From NCBI GenBank assembly GCA_018401435.1, contig JAGYJW010000062.1, positions 1-34,697 on the forward strand: a stretch of 34,697 bases of DNA, written 5' to 3'. Shown one piece after another: positions 21,226 through 28,814 of this stretch (its first letter is position 1; each line of letters begins with the position of its first letter). The position numbers were made by a program, and so were the translations under genes. The notes beneath the pieces were generated by a model, which searched no databases, was not told where the DNA came from, and worked only from the letters and a program-made list of their open reading frames with translations. The DNA comes from Deltaproteobacteria bacterium (GTDB taxonomy: Bacteria > Myxococcota_A > UBA796 > UBA2385).

Positions 21226-23227
21226 TCACCGCGCCGAGAGCAGCTCGATGCCACGTCGGCAGCAGGCCACGGCGTCGGGGCGCCAGTCGGGGTCGATGTC
21301 GCTGATCTCGTCGAGCAGACGCAAGCCGGCGCGCAGCTTGCCCGTGGCGGCGTTGAGGGCGGCCATCTCCAAGATGCCCGGCAGGTAGTCGGGGTCGGTC
21401 TCGGCGGCGTCCCCCACCGCGTCCCCCAGCAGCGAGGTGGCACCCGAGAGATCACCGCGGGCGCGCAGGATTCGGGCCCGCAGCAGCGCGGCCCCCAGGC
21501 CATCCACCCCGCCGGCGAGGGCGGCGGCGCCGTCCAGGTCGGCCACCACGAAGAGCGCGTAGGCGTCGGCCAGATCGCCGACCAAAGGCGGCGCATCGGA
21601 CGGGGGGGCGGCCCGGGTCGCGCCCGCGCCGGGCTCGTCCAAGAAGCTGAAGGCGTCTTCGCCGGCGCCGCTGCCAAAGTCCGCGCTGCCGCTGGAGAAG
21701 ACATCCGAGAAGTCCGGCAGGCCCGGGGAATCCCCGCCCAGCGCCCCACCCAGGCCCGCCCCAAAGCTGGCGCGGCCGGGATCGGTATACTCCTCTTCGT
21801 CGTCCAGCAGCGGATCCTCATCCATGTCCGCCGCGTCGCCATCCCCCGCGCCAGGGTCGGTGCGGTCGTCAAAGTCGTCGCCGACAGGGCCCGCGTCCAT
21901 GTCGTCGATCAGATCGTCGTCCATGTCGTCAATGAGCCCGTCATCGAGATCATCGTCGAAGCCGGCGGGGGTGTCTGCGGGGGTATCTGCGGGCATATCT
22001 GCGGGGGCAGCTGCGGGCGCAACGGAGCCATCGCCGGTCAGCACCGCCACCCGCTGGGCCCGCTGGGCGAGGGCCTCGGCCCCCGCCCCTGCAGCCGCCC
22101 CAACAGGCCCGCCGCCGTCGCGGCGTCGCCCTGGGCGGCGAGCAGCTCGGCCAGCGCGACCAGCACGGAGGTGGAAGACCGCACCGAAGGCGGCGCGGCT
22201 TCGAGGGTCTTGCGGGCGCGGTCGGGAAGCCGTAGCGGGCCTGCACCTCGGCCCGCAGCACCTCCGCCTCCAAGGCCCGAGGGGCCGCCCAGGGCTGGGT
22301 GTGCAAGCGCAAGCGGTAGCGGGCGGCCTCGCGGTCGGCCTCGCCGAATTCCGCCTTGATCTTGGGGTCGTCGGCGCCACAGGCCAGGGCCGCGCGCAGG
22401 GCGTCGGCGCGCGCGATGGCGGCGCCGGCGTCGGCGTGGGCCTGGGCGGCAGCCAGCCAGACCGGCCGGGCGCTCTCGGGCTGCTGAAGGGCCTGAAAGG
22501 TGCGCGCGAGCAGCTCCAAGCTGCGCACATTGCGGGGGGACGCCTGGTACGCTTCTTGCAGGTGAGTCAGGGCCAGCTGGGGCTCGTCGGTGGCCAGGCG
22601 GGCCTCGGCGGCCTCCTGCAGCAGCACCAGCATGTCGGGGCGCAGGCGCAGGGCCAGGGTGAGGAAGCGGGCGCGGTCATCCGGCCGCCCCAACCGACGG
22701 GCCTCCCCCGCGAGGCGCTGCCACTCCAAGGCGGCCTTCTCGCTCCAATTCGACGCCTCGTAGAGCTCTGCGAGCTTGATCTGCAGCGGCATCTCGGTGG
22801 GTGCCAGCTTGATGATCTTCTGGAGGACGGGCACGGCCTTGGAGGGGTAGACGCGCTCCAGCATCTCCAGGACGGCGTCGTAGGTCTTGCGGGCGTCATC
22901 GGGGAAGCCCGTGGCGATGAAGCAGTCGCCCAGCTCCTCGCGCAGCTCGGCGTCATCGGGCTTGATCTTGACCAGCTGCTTGAAGAGGGGCACCGCCTGC
23001 CGCTCCTGGCCGCTCTTGACCAGGCTCTTGGCCAGCGCACGCAGGTGCTGCTCGGCCTCGCTCACCCGGCCCACCTGCAGGTAGAGCTCAGACAGCTTCT
23101 GGCGAATGCGCCGATCCCGGGGGTCGTCGCGCACCAGGGCCTGGTAGCGCTCGATGGCCTGGTCGGTCTTGCCCTTCTGGAGGAGCTTGACGGCCTCCTG
23201 CTCCAGGCGGTTTCGGTCGATGGTCAT
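21226..23227 (-). CDS. TPR-repeat protein with Asp-rich linker, broken by two frameshifts
   Basis: About 667 aa. Residues 1 to about 330 hold tandem TPR-type helices (AIERYQALVRDDPRDRRIR, AVPLFKQLVKIKPDDAELR, ALTHLQEAYQASPRNVRSLE). An acidic low-complexity linker follows (about 395-480, with runs such as DDDLDDGLIDDMDDDLIDDM), then a second TPR-like region to the end (GDLSGATSLLGDAVGDAAE). It probably scaffolds protein contacts; the partner is unknown. ATG 23227 has GGAG 7 nt upstream. The frame shifts at about 22224-22228 and again in the C/G runs at 22080-22089, each a missing base. Restoring two bases gives 668 codons, and the middle segment (LVALAELLAAQGDAATAAGL) is then TPR-like. It follows accC by 52 bp. 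Confidence 0.78.
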
Positions 23228-23279
23228 GACGCAGCTCCAGTCGGGGAGGGACCATCCAGCGGCGAGCGGCGGGGCCCGG

Positions 23280-24635
23280 TCAGGCCTTGCGCTGCTCGAT
23301 CCAGCGGTCCACGATGCGCGTATGGTACTGGACGTCGGTGAAGAGCGGGTCCTCCACCAGGGCGCGCTGCAAGGGCAGCGTGGTCTTGATGCCCTCCACC
23401 ACGAACTCATCCATGGCCCACATCAGGCGCCGTCGGGCGTGTTCGCGGTCCTTGCCCTTGACGATCAGCTTGGCCACCAGCGAGTCGTAGAAGGGCTGCA
23501 CCACGGCATGCTCGTGCACGGCGCTGTCGATGCGCACCCCCAGGCCCCCCGGCGCGTTGTAGCCGGTGATGCGCCCCGGAGACGGCAGGAAGGTCCAGGG
23601 GTCTTCGGCGTTGACCCGGACCTCGATGGCGTGGCCGGTGAAGGTCACGTCTTGCTGGCGCAGGGGCAGGGGCTCGCCCGCCGCGATGCGAATCTGCAGC
23701 TGGACGAGGTCGACGCCGGTCACCTCCTCGGTCACCGGGTGCTCGACCTGGATGCGTGGGTTGACCTCGAGAAAGAAGAACTCGTCGCCATCCACGAGGA
23801 ACTCGCAGGTGCCCACCGACACATAGCCGACGGATTGCACCAGCCGGACCGCCGAATCGCAGATGGCGGCCCGCAATTCGTCGCTGAGGTTGGGGGCGGG
23901 CGCCTCTTCGATGATCTTCTGGTGGCGCCGCTGCAAAGAGCAGTCGCGGGTGCCCAGGTGGATGCCGTTGCCATGCTTGTCGCAGGCCACCTGGACCTCG
24001 ACGTGCCGGGGGCGGGCGACGAAGCGCTCGATGAAGACGGCGCCGTTGCCAAAGGCAGCCTCGGCCTCGGCGCTGGTGAGGTCGAAGGCCCGGCGCAGGG
24101 CCCCCTCGTCCTCCACCACCCGCATGCCCTTTCCGCCGCCGCCAAAGGCGGCCTTGAGCAGCACCGGGTAGCCGACCTGGGCGGCCACGGTCACGGCCTC
24201 TTCGATGCCGCTGACAGAGCCCTTGCTGCCGGGCAGCAGGGGCACGCCGGCGTCCCGGGCGGCGTCCTTGGCCGACAGCTTGTCGCCGAAGGTGGCGAGG
24301 TGGCTGGCATAAGGCCCGATGAATTCCATGCCATGGGCCCGGACGGCCTCGGCGAAGGCGATATTTTCGGCCAAGAAGCCATAGCCGGGGTGAACCGCGT
24401 CCACGCCCGTGATCTCGGCGGCGGATATCACATGGGGGATCTTGAGGTAGCTGTCGCGCGCCGCCGCCGGGCCGATGCAGACCGCCTCGTCGGCAAAGCG
24501 CACATGCAGCGCGTTCTGGTCTACTTCAGAGTAGACGGCGACGGTGCGGATCCCCAGCTCCTTGCAGGCGCGGATGACCCGGAGCGCGATCTCACCGCGG
24601 TTGGCGATGAGCACCTTTTCGAAGGGCGGAGCCAT
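23280..24635 (-). CDS. accC: Acetyl-CoA carboxylase, biotin carboxylase subunit
   Basis: The 451-aa enzyme carboxylates the biotin on AccB using ATP and bicarbonate, the first step of fatty-acid synthesis. It has the N-terminal KVLIANRGEIALRVIRACKE motif, the ATP-grasp glycine loop AAFGGGGKGMRVV (about residues 160-172), RDCSLQRRHQKIIEEAP and the catalytic stretch EVNPRIQVEHPVTEE. Length matches E. coli AccC (449). The start is given at ATG 24635. A TTG three codons upstream (24644) has GGAGG five bases before it and could be the true start; that ribosome-binding sequence begins inside the accB stop, so translation is coupled to accB. Confidence 0.96.
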   Translation of the reverse strand: MAPPFEKVLIANRGEIALRVIRACKELGIRTVAVYSEVDQNALHVRFADEAVCIGPAAARDSYLKIPHVISAAEITGVDAVHPGYGFLAENIAFAEAVRAHGMEFIGPYASHLATFGDKLSAKDAARDAGVPLLPGSKGSVSGIEEAVTVAAQVGYPVLLKAAFGGGGKGMRVVEDEGALRRAFDLTSAEAEAAFGNGAVFIERFVARPRHVEVQVACDKHGNGIHLGTRDCSLQRRHQKIIEEAPAPNLSDELRAAICDSAVRLVQSVGYVSVGTCEFLVDGDEFFFLEVNPRIQVEHPVTEEVTGVDLVQLQIRIAAGEPLPLRQQDVTFTGHAIEVRVNAEDPWTFLPSPGRITGYNAPGGLGVRIDSAVHEHAVVQPFYDSLVAKLIVKGKDREHARRRLMWAMDEFVVEGIKTTLPLQRALVEDPLFTDVQYHTRIVDRWIEQRKA

Positions 24636-24654
24636 GCGGGCCAAGGGGGCCTCC

Positions 24655-25118
24655 TCAGGAGATGCGGAAGAGGGGCTGGCCAAACTGAACGGGCTTGGCG
24701 TTCTCCGCCACGATCTCGACAAGGGTGCCCGCGCGGTCGCTCTCGATCTCATTCATCAGCTTCATGGCTTCGATGATGCAGAGCACCGTGCCCACCTCGA
24801 CCTTGTCCCCCACCTTTACGAAGTTGGGGGCGCCGGGCTTGGGGGCCGCGTAGAAGGTGCCCACCATGGGCGACTTGACCGCGTGGCCGGTGGGAGCGGC
24901 GCCAGCTGCCGGGGCCGCGGCCGGAGCCGGCTGCGCTGGCCCAGCGGCGACCGGAGGGGGCGGCGGGGGGTGACGGCGGCGGCGGCGACCGGCTGGCGCG
25001 AGGCCATGGCCGACTCGCGGCGCAACACCAGGCGCTCTTCGCCATCCTCCAGCTTGAGCTCGGCGACGCCGAACTCGCGCATCATCTCCATGATCTCCTT
25101 GAGGCGCCCATTCTCCAT
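24655..25118 (-). CDS. accB: Biotin carboxyl carrier protein of acetyl-CoA carboxylase, one frameshift
   Basis: About 154 aa when one base is restored, close to E. coli BCCP (156). The N-terminal part (KEIMEMMREFGVAELKLED) and the C-terminal biotinyl domain (VEVGTVLCIIEAMKLMNEIE, biotin on Lys about 120) are both typical. They lie in different frames joined in the Ala/Pro-rich linker. The shift falls in a run of six C (six G on the + strand at 24965-24970), which is most simply one lost base. The corrected linker reads PPPPVAAGPAQPAPA. AccB is essential in most bacteria, so a sequencing error is likelier than a pseudogene. ATG 25118 has TAGGAG 8 nt upstream. Confidence 0.9.
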
Positions 25119-25160
25119 GGCGACCGCTCCTATTCCGTTGGGTGGGGGCGCTGGGCGGGG

Positions 25161-25631
25161 TCAGCCCCGCGACGCATCGTCGAGGATCTGCACGAGCCCT
25201 CGAAGCGCCAAGGAATAGCCGACAGCCCCGAGCCCGGCAATCTGACCCCGCGCAAGCTCCGACAGCAGGCTGACCCGACGAAAGGGCTCGCGGGCGTGGA
25301 TATTGCTGAGGTGCACCTCGATGAAGGGCAGGGCGCAGGCCGCAAGGGCATCCCGCAGGCTCACCGAGCTGTGGGTCAGGCCGCCAGCGTTGACCACCAG
25401 GCCCTGGGTGCCGTCGTCCATGGCGGCCTGGACCGCATCGATCAGCACGCCCTCGTGGTTGCTCTGCAACTGGTCGAGCTGCACGCCCAGGGTGGGCGCC
25501 AGGGCGTCCAGATCGGCCACGATGCGAGCAAAGTCCACCCGCCCGTACTGAGCGGGGTCCCGCCGCCCCACCAGGTTGAGGTTGGGCCCGTGCAGCACGC
25601 GGATCTTCCAGGGGGTCGCGATCACAGGCAC
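25161..25631 (-). CDS. aroQ: Type II 3-dehydroquinate dehydratase
   Basis: The 156-aa protein removes water from 3-dehydroquinate in the shikimate pathway. It carries the type II signatures VLHGPNLNLVGRRDPAQYG (catalytic Tyr29 and loop Arg), LQSNHEGVLIDAVQ, VVNAGGLTHSSVSLRDAL and FIEVHLSNIHAREPFR (His107). The usual NPGA is NAGG here, a mild change. The start is GTG at 25631 or, more likely for coupling, GTG at 25625, which overlaps the TGA of the upstream TPR gene. accB follows after 42 bp; aroQ-accB-accC is a common order, often with efp between, which is absent here. Confidence 0.95.
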   Translation of the reverse strand: MPVIATPWKIRVLHGPNLNLVGRRDPAQYGRVDFARIVADLDALAPTLGVQLDQLQSNHEGVLIDAVQAAMDDGTQGLVVNAGGLTHSSVSLRDALAACALPFIEVHLSNIHAREPFRRVSLLSELARGQIAGLGAVGYSLALRGLVQILDDASRG

Positions 25632-26428
25632 CGATCGGCCTGGGCCCGGGCCCGCAAGCGCAGCCCCAGCTGAAGCAAGCGACCCCGCCCGGCCGCGTCG
25701 GGCACCGGCCGGGCCTCGGGGCGCAACAGGCCGGGGTCCAGCGTGATCAGGCTGGGTTCGCGCCGCAGCCGCAGCTGCACCACCCGGTGGTTGAATTCCG
25801 GGGTCAGGGGCCGCACCATGGCCAGCTCCTCCCAGATGCGCAGGGCAGCGTCATGGCGCCCAGCACGCTCCAGGCGCTCGGCCACCACCTCGATGGCGAA
25901 GGGGTCCACCAGCGCCTTGAGGTTGGTATCGGGCAGGGTGATGGGCTCGCGCAAGGCCTCGCGGCTGCCCGTGGCGGGGCCAATGGGGGTCACCACGGCG
26001 GCGTCGGCCTCGCGTTCGGCCCACAGGCTGGCCTCGATCCGGGCCATCACCGACTGGCGCACATCGGCCGGCACGCCGATGATCTCGGCCCGGTCCAGCA
26101 GCACCCGGGCGTCGTCCATGCGACCCGCGTCCACCAGCAGCTCCAGGTAGAGGCTGACCAAGGCGACATTGCCGCTGTCCCGCGGGTAGAGCTCGTCGAG
26201 GATGGACAAGGCGGCCGCGCGGCGTTCGCTGTCGGCATAGACCCGCGCCAGCACCAGGCGGCCACTGTTGAGCCCGGGGTGCAGGATGAGGCCGTCGGCC
26301 AGCACGTCCTCGGATTCGACCAGCCGGCCGGCACGGCGCAAGGCCTCGGCCAGGGGAACAAAGCGCAAGGAGCCGGGGTCGGCGCGCAGCTCCCGCCGGT
26401 AGCGCGCGATGGTCTCTGGATCACTCAT
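25622..26428 (-). CDS. TPR-like helical repeat protein
   Basis: The 268-aa protein has no signal peptide and consists of helical hairpins of TPR type: RFVPLAEALRRAGRLVESED, ALSILDELYPRDSGNVALV and a final AERLERAGRHDAALRIWEEL. The N-terminal ETIARYRRELRADPGSLRF resembles other small bacterial TPR proteins found beside pilus or lipid genes. The role is unknown; it probably mediates protein contacts in the cytoplasm. It lies in the pil-aro-acc run, with its stop overlapping the aroQ start. Confidence 0.75.
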   Translation of the reverse strand: MSDPETIARYRRELRADPGSLRFVPLAEALRRAGRLVESEDVLADGLILHPGLNSGRLVLARVYADSERRAAALSILDELYPRDSGNVALVSLYLELLVDAGRMDDARVLLDRAEIIGVPADVRQSVMARIEASLWAEREADAAVVTPIGPATGSREALREPITLPDTNLKALVDPFAIEVVAERLERAGRHDAALRIWEELAMVRPLTPEFNHRVVQLRLRREPSLITLDPGLLRPEARPVPDAAGRGRLLQLGLRLRARAQADRCL

Positions 26429-26439
26429 GCCGCGCCGCC

Positions 26440-26481
26440 CCCGAAGGCTGCTGCCCGAAGGCTACTGCCCGAAGGCTACTG
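26440..26481. repeat. Three tandem 14-bp repeats between the lipoprotein and TPR genes
   Basis: The unit CCCGAAGGCTRCTG occurs at 26440-26453, 26454-26467 and 26468-26481; the last two copies are identical and the first has one change. The third copy contains the TAG stop of the - strand lipoprotein gene, so the stop codon itself has been copied in the second unit. The block forms most of the 47-bp gap between the genes. Confidence 0.85.
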
Positions 26482-27198
26482 CGCGGCCGTGATGACCACG
26501 TTGGTGCTGTCGTAGCCGGTGCTGGCCGTGACGATGGCATCGCCCAGCTCGACGGCGTTGGGGTCGATGCCACCCAGCCCGGTGTCGCCGCCGCCCGTGT
26601 CGCTGCCGCCCTCGGAGCCGCCGTCTACCCGGGTGGGCAGGGCGTCCACGAACATCCACAGGTCCAGCCGCCCGAAATCATTGGTGGCTGCGCGCACATA
26701 GTTGGGCCCGAAGGGCTGGCCGTCTTCGGTGAAGCCCGCCGCGTCGGCATAGCTGGGCGTCACCTGGATGTAGCTGCCGTTGACGGTGTCGACATACCAG
26801 CCGCACCACTCGTTCTCGCCGTCGTTGAGCAGGTTGCCGTCTTCGTCGTAGCAGCCGTTGGTATTGGCCTGCGCCGCGTCGGGGTAGCGCAGGGTCTGCA
26901 CCGCGGATTCCGGCAGCAGGTAGACGCCGCTGGTGGGCCCCTGCACCTCGACCCAGACATTGTTGAGGGGCATCGGGCTGCCATCGCTGCCCGTCTTGGT
27001 CACCAGTAGGTGCATCTTCAGGGCGGATCCCACCCCGTCGGCGTACCAGAAGGAGGGGCTGTTGGCGACATAGACGGTGTCGATATCCGCCGAGATGGTC
27101 GCGGTATAGGGCGCGTAGAAGGGCCCCTTGCAACCCACCGACGGCAGGGACAGCGCCGCGACGGCGAGCAGAAAGGTGGAGCGGAACATCGACGGCAT
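26476..27198 (-). CDS. Predicted lipoprotein of unknown function
   Basis: The 240-aa protein begins with a signal peptide and lipobox-like SVGC (Cys23; Ser at -3 is unusual). The body looks beta-rich (TATISADIDTVYVANSPSFW, NNVWVEVQGPTSGVYLLPES) with two more Cys at NGCYDEDGN and EWCGWYVD. The C-terminal part has a Gly/Ser/Asp-rich linker (GGSEGGSDTGGGDTG). I do not recognise a family. The ATG overlaps the aroB stop (ATGA), so it is translated with the aro/pil operon. ATG three codons later is an alternative start. It probably sits in the outer membrane or faces the periplasm. Confidence 0.75.
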   Translation of the reverse strand: MPSMFRSTFLLAVAALSLPSVGCKGPFYAPYTATISADIDTVYVANSPSFWYADGVGSALKMHLLVTKTGSDGSPMPLNNVWVEVQGPTSGVYLLPESAVQTLRYPDAAQANTNGCYDEDGNLLNDGENEWCGWYVDTVNGSYIQVTPSYADAAGFTEDGQPFGPNYVRAATNDFGRLDLWMFVDALPTRVDGGSEGGSDTGGGDTGLGGIDPNAVELGDAIVTASTGYDSTNVVITAAQ

Positions 27199-28301
27199 CA
27201 GTCCTCCAGCGGCGCAGCGGCGGTTCCAGGCACCCGATCGAGCAGACGCTCGACCTCCTGGGGCATCAGCGCGAACATCTCAGCAAGGCCCGGTTGGACC
27301 GGAAAGGGCACATGGACGATACCATGTGCGCGCTTCTTGTCCATCATTGACGCGTCAAGCAAGGCCGCGCGGGGCAGCGGCGGCGCGACCGTGGGCAGCC
27401 CCACGCGCAGGAGCAGCGCCACCAGCCGATCCAGCAGCGACGAATCCACGAGGCCCCGCGCCACCGCCTCTTGGCATTCCGCGACCATGCCCACCGCGAC
27501 GCAGGCCCCATGGCGCAACCGGCCATGGCCGGCCGCGGTCTCGATGGCGTGGCCCACGGTGTGGCCGAAATTCAGGATGGCGCGGCGCCCGCCCTCGCGC
27601 TCGTCCTGGCCCACCACCGCCGCCTTGATGCGACAGCTCTCGCGGACCGCCCAGGCCAGGGCCCCGGGGTCGCCTGCCGCCAGGGCGCTCGCCCGCTCCT
27701 CCAAGGCGCAAAAGAAAGCAGCATCGGCGATCACGCCGAGCTTGATCACCTCTGCCAGCCCCGCGGCGCGCTCCACCCGGGGCAGGGTGGCCAGGCAGGA
27801 GATGGCCGCCCAGACCAGCTGGGGCTGGTAGAAGGCGCCGACCAGGTTCTTTCCGTAAACGGTGTTCACACCCACCTTGCCGCCCACGGCGCTGTCCACC
27901 ATGGCCAGCAGGGTGGTGGGCAGCTGCACCAGGGGCAGGCCCCGCAGGGTGGTGGCGGCGGCAAAGCCGGCCAGATCGCCGGTCACGCCTCCGCCCAGGG
28001 CCAGGATCGGCGTGCCGCGCTCCACCCCCAGGCTCAACAGCGCCTGCACCAGCCGCGACCAGCTCTCCAGGTTCTTGTGGGCCTCGCCATCGGGCACCAG
28101 CAAGGCCCGGCCGGCAAAGCCCGCGCCGCGCAGGCTGGCCAGGACGGCGCCCAGGTGCAGATCCGCCACCACCGGGTTGCTGATCACCCAGGCGGGGCCG
28201 GGGCGAAAGCGCGCCGACAGCGCCTGACCCAGCCCGTCGAAATCGCGCTCTACGCGCACATCGTAGCTGCGCTCACCCAGCTCGACCCTCAGCGCGTCCA
28301 T
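27198..28301 (-). CDS. aroB: 3-dehydroquinate synthase
   Basis: The 367-aa NAD-dependent enzyme closes DAHP into 3-dehydroquinate, second step of the shikimate pathway. Motifs: LVPDGEAHKNLESW, PILALGGGVTGDLAGFAAAT (NAD loop), LPTTLLAMVDSAVGGKVGVN, GLAEVIKLGVI and the metal-binding NFGHTVGHAIE. Length is normal. ATG 28301 lies inside the last codons of aroK (13-bp overlap), so the two are coupled as in many pil-aro loci. Confidence 0.97.
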   Translation of the reverse strand: MDALRVELGERSYDVRVERDFDGLGQALSARFRPGPAWVISNPVVADLHLGAVLASLRGAGFAGRALLVPDGEAHKNLESWSRLVQALLSLGVERGTPILALGGGVTGDLAGFAAATTLRGLPLVQLPTTLLAMVDSAVGGKVGVNTVYGKNLVGAFYQPQLVWAAISCLATLPRVERAAGLAEVIKLGVIADAAFFCALEERASALAAGDPGALAWAVRESCRIKAAVVGQDEREGGRRAILNFGHTVGHAIETAAGHGRLRHGACVAVGMVAECQEAVARGLVDSSLLDRLVALLLRVGLPTVAPPLPRAALLDASMMDKKRAHGIVHVPFPVQPGLAEMFALMPQEVERLLDRVPGTAAAPLED

Positions 28302-28814
28302 GCTCTGGCCTCCACCAGCGCCAGCACCCGCGCGGCCACGGCGTCCGGATCGAGGCCAGCGACCGGGACGGTGGGCCCCGCCGCCGCATCTGCGGCCTGC
28401 CGGGCGGCAAAGAGGGCCTCGGCCTGGGCCGACAGGGGGCGATCGGAGGCCTGGATGCGCGGGGCCAGCAGCTGCCAGGGCGCGGTGAGCACCACCACGT
28501 CGAGTTGGGCCACCAGGGGCTTGTTTTCGGGCTGGTGCAGGGTGCCGCCCCCCAAGGCGATCACCTGGGGCGGCCCCCGCAGCAGGGCGGCCAGGGCGGC
28601 GTGCTCCAGCGCGCGAAAGCCCGCCTCCCCCTGCTCCAAGTAGATCTGGGAGATCGGCTGGCCCGCCCGCGCCGCTACAAGGCAAGTCCAGATCGACGAA
28701 GGGCCGGCCCAGGGCCTCGGCGACCCGGGGGCCGACGGTGCTCTTGCCGACCCCCATGAAGCCGCCCAGCGCCAAGGAGCGCCCGGGGGCGCCCGCGGGC
28801 GAATCAGCCCCCAT
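28289..28814 (-). CDS. aroK: Shikimate kinase, one frameshift
   Basis: The P-loop GFMGVGKST (to residue 26) and the shikimate-binding FVDLDL are in one frame. The rest (AGQPISQIYLEQGEAGFRALE, VIALGGGTL, RIQASDRPLS) is in another. Removing one C at about 28681-28682 joins them as FVDLDL, VAARAGQPISQIY, giving 525 bases and 174 aa, the usual size. It phosphorylates shikimate with ATP. The extra base is most likely a sequence error, since both parts keep all key residues. ATG 28814 overlaps the pilQ stop by 11 bp. Confidence 0.9.

Noticed and set aside
22080..22228. Programmed frameshifting in the long TPR gene
   Set aside because: No slippery heptamer with a downstream structure is evident, and unrelated genes nearby show the same type of single-base break.
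24655..25118. accB as a pseudogene
   Set aside because: Both halves retain all key residues, only one base is missing from a six-base run, and the gene sits in an intact accB-accC pair.
28289..28814. aroK and aroB as a single fused protein (the frame is open across both)
   Set aside because: The run-on exists only because of the frameshift in aroK. The true C-terminal half of aroK is in another frame and aroB has its own ATG at 28301.
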